From DATFVA01 sp963832715 (GTDB lineage: Bacteria; Bacteroidota; Ignavibacteria; Ignavibacteriales; Ignavibacteriaceae), in assembly GCA_963832715.1 (NCBI GenBank), contig CAWHVB010000003.1, positions 62,001-126,000 on the forward strand: DNA of 64,000 nucleotides, in the 5' to 3' direction. The notes under the pieces were generated by a model that was given only the letters and a program-made list of their open reading frames with translations, did no database searches and was not told the origin of the DNA. The position numbers and the translations under genes were made by a program. Shown here one piece after another: positions 62,555 through 64,000 of this stretch. Numbering within the stretch: position 1 is the stretch's first letter; each line of letters begins with the position of its first letter.

Positions 62555-63466
62555 TTAAAACAGAGCCCGGGCATGCTTATCAGCATGGTATGAGCTTCTT
62601 ACAAGCGGGGATGATTCTACAATCTTAAATCCAGTTTTCAAACCCTCTTCCTTGTACATCTGAAATTCTTCCGGAGTTACAAACCGGTCAACAGGCAGAT
62701 GATTCTTTGTAGGCTGAAGATACTGCCCTATTGTTAATATGTCGCAGCCGTGTTCAACAAGGTCTTTCATCAGATCGAGAACTTCTTCGGGTCTTTCTCC
62801 TATTCCTACCATAATTCCGCTCTTGGTCTTTAATCCTTTTTCTTTAAACCATTTAATAAGGTTAAGACTCCTCTCATATTTTGCCTGGGGCCGGACGACA
62901 GGATAAAGCCGCGGAACAGTCTCGAGGTTGTGATTTAATATATCGGGCGGATTCTGCATGATGATTTCATATCCCTCTGTAACACCCCGGAAATCAGGTA
63001 TCAGTATCTCAACGGTTGTATCATACATTGTTTCATTTATTAATCTTACACATTCTTTAAAGATAGTTGCTCCTCCGTCTTTCAGTTCATCTCTGTTCAC
63101 GGAAGTAATTACAACATGCCTTAAGTCAAGCTCTTCTACAGATTCAGCAACCCTTGCCGGTTCATTTAAATCCAGTTCATTAGGCATTCCTACTTTAATG
63201 TTGCAAAAGCCGCAGCTCCTGGTGCAGGTATCTCCCAGTATCATAAAGGTCGCACTCTTGTTGTTCCAGCATTCCGCCATATTAGGACAGCGGGCTTCTT
63301 CGCATACTGTGTGAAGATGCTGCTTTCTCATCAATGTTAGTACGTTAGCATAATTCTCTCCTGTGGGCAGCTTAACCTTCAGCCATTCAGGCCTTTTTCC
63401 CGGCGATTGCTTCTCATGCTCAAGTTTTTCTTTTGCCGCTCTCTGATATGCGTTTATTGTTCTCAT
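62555..63466 (-). CDS. lipA: Lipoyl synthase
   Basis: Inserts sulfur into octanoyl groups on E2 and related proteins. A radical-SAM enzyme of 303 residues with the auxiliary cluster cysteines C55, C60 and C66 (CEEARCPNMAEC), the radical-SAM motif C81-C85-C88 (CTRSCGFC) and the C-terminal serine ligand in VRSSYHA. It follows the E2 gene by 18 bases on the same strand, whose lipoyl domain is its likely substrate. Confidence 0.97.
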   Translation of the reverse strand: MRTINAYQRAAKEKLEHEKQSPGKRPEWLKVKLPTGENYANVLTLMRKQHLHTVCEEARCPNMAECWNNKSATFMILGDTCTRSCGFCNIKVGMPNELDLNEPARVAESVEELDLRHVVITSVNRDELKDGGATIFKECVRLINETMYDTTVEILIPDFRGVTEGYEIIMQNPPDILNHNLETVPRLYPVVRPQAKYERSLNLIKWFKEKGLKTKSGIMVGIGERPEEVLDLMKDLVEHGCDILTIGQYLQPTKNHLPVDRFVTPEEFQMYKEEGLKTGFKIVESSPLVRSSYHADKHARALF

Positions 63467-63484
63467 TATTCTTATTCTGTTTTA

Positions 63485-64000
63485 TTACATTGTTGAAGGA
63501 TTAAAACTTTCCAGAGTATCTTTAACGTACTTCAGGAATTTTCCTCCCAGCATTCCGTCGATCAATCTATGATCGTGTGCAAGTGTTAATGCCATTACCG
63601 GTTTAATAGCAATTGTATCAGAACCGTCGACCTCAATTACTACCGGTTTCTTTGCAACAGTACCGACACCGAGAATTGCAACTTCCGGTTGATTTATAAT
63701 CGGCGTTCCAAATATAGCACCGAATACACCATAATTCGTAATTGTAAATGTTCCCCCGGTTATATCATCGGGAGTAAGCTTTTTGTTACGTGCCCTTACG
63801 GCTACATCATTTATAGCCTTTGCAAGTCCGGTTATATTTCTTTCATCGGCTGATTTGATATTCGGGACAATAAGTCCTGTCGGTTCCACAGCCACTGCGA
63901 TTCCCAGGTTTATAAATCTTTTTTGTAGTATGGTAGTCCCGTCAATAGTTGAATTGACCAGAGGAAATTCTTTGAGTGCTTTTACTGAAGCATTCGCAAT
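63485..64000 (-). CDS. 2-oxo acid dehydrogenase E2 acyltransferase, 3' part
   Basis: The catalytic domain of a dihydrolipoamide acyltransferase. The frame is open to the right edge (172 codons visible), so the lipoyl and E1/E3-binding domains are outside. Visible signatures are LVNSTIDGT, INLGIAVAVEPTGLIVP, GGTFTITNYGVFG, TPIINQPEVAILGVG and the active site AHDHRLIDG. Pyruvate, 2-oxoglutarate or branched-chain specificity cannot be told from this part. lipA lies immediately downstream. Confidence 0.93.
   Translation of the reverse strand: MANASVKALKEFPLVNSTIDGTTILQKRFINLGIAVAVEPTGLIVPNIKSADERNITGLAKAINDVAVRARNKKLTPDDITGGTFTITNYGVFGAIFGTPIINQPEVAILGVGTVAKKPVVIEVDGSDTIAIKPVMALTLAHDHRLIDGMLGGKFLKYVKDTLESFNPSTM

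Overview
The window looks like a chromosome segment from a member of the Ignavibacteria (Bacteroidota/Chlorobiota, FCB group). The reasons are moderately low GC by eye, several very large secreted proteins ending in the Por/T9SS sorting domain with the 'QNYPNPFNP' signature, TonB-dependent receptors with carboxypeptidase-regulatory-like N-termini, a PorV/PorQ-family protein, an 11-gene complex I cluster without nuoEFG, atpDC separated from the other ATP synthase genes, and two candidate promoters of the Bacteroidota type (TTG-N20-TAnnTTTG). No phage, IS element, rRNA operon or CRISPR array was seen.

Layout. 1-1.6 kb: 3' part of neuB and a fatty acid hydroxylase-family gene. 1.7-9.1 kb: a TonB C-terminal-domain remnant, then a minus-strand lysine/diaminopimelate block (dapA-dapB-dapH-lysC, a TonB receptor, then an N-acetyl-DAP deacetylase-like M20 peptidase), i.e. 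the acetylase branch of DAP synthesis. 9.2-13.3 kb: two 42-codon membrane microproteins missed by normal gene callers, tRNA-Arg(ACG), two SPW-like membrane proteins (one frameshifted), an orphan receiver, a frameshifted membrane protein and a Crp/Fnr regulator. 13.3-17.5 kb: structured intergenic DNA and a 1261-residue T9SS cargo. 17.7-21 kb: receiver, small exported proteins, tadA, adk. 21-29.1 kb, minus strand: a GWxTD-like protein, pdxA, methyltransferase and ftsE in an overlapping unit, then rho, folC, pyrD, pyrK. 29.2-31.9 kb: rpiB, a 57-residue protein, manC and two unknown helical proteins. 32.8-43.3 kb: nuoABCDHIJKLMN. 43.3-46.3 kb: an IscR-like regulator, iscS, an unknown gene, an A-type Fe-S carrier and superoxide dismutase. 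46.4-49 kb: LON-domain protein and atpDC. 49.1-62.3 kb: a large minus-strand export locus (PLD-fold T9SS cargo, NHL lipoprotein, PorV, TonB receptor, lipoprotein, two more large exported proteins). 62.5-64 kb: lipA and the 3' part of a 2-oxo acid dehydrogenase E2 gene.

Two things deserve attention. First, between about 28.9 and 33.1 kb nearly every gene (pyrK, rpiB, manC, the gene upstream of manC, nuoA) is broken by single-base indels, many in homopolymers, and each can be repaired by hand into a convincing full-length protein. This looks like locally poor sequence rather than a graveyard of essential genes. Second, the 49-58 kb unit couples a surface TonB receptor, a PorV-like protein, two lipoproteins and a secreted PLD-fold enzyme with OB-like domains in one tightly overlapping operon. 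It is the best candidate here for a little-described system, perhaps for capturing extracellular nucleic acid or phospholipid. That function is inference.
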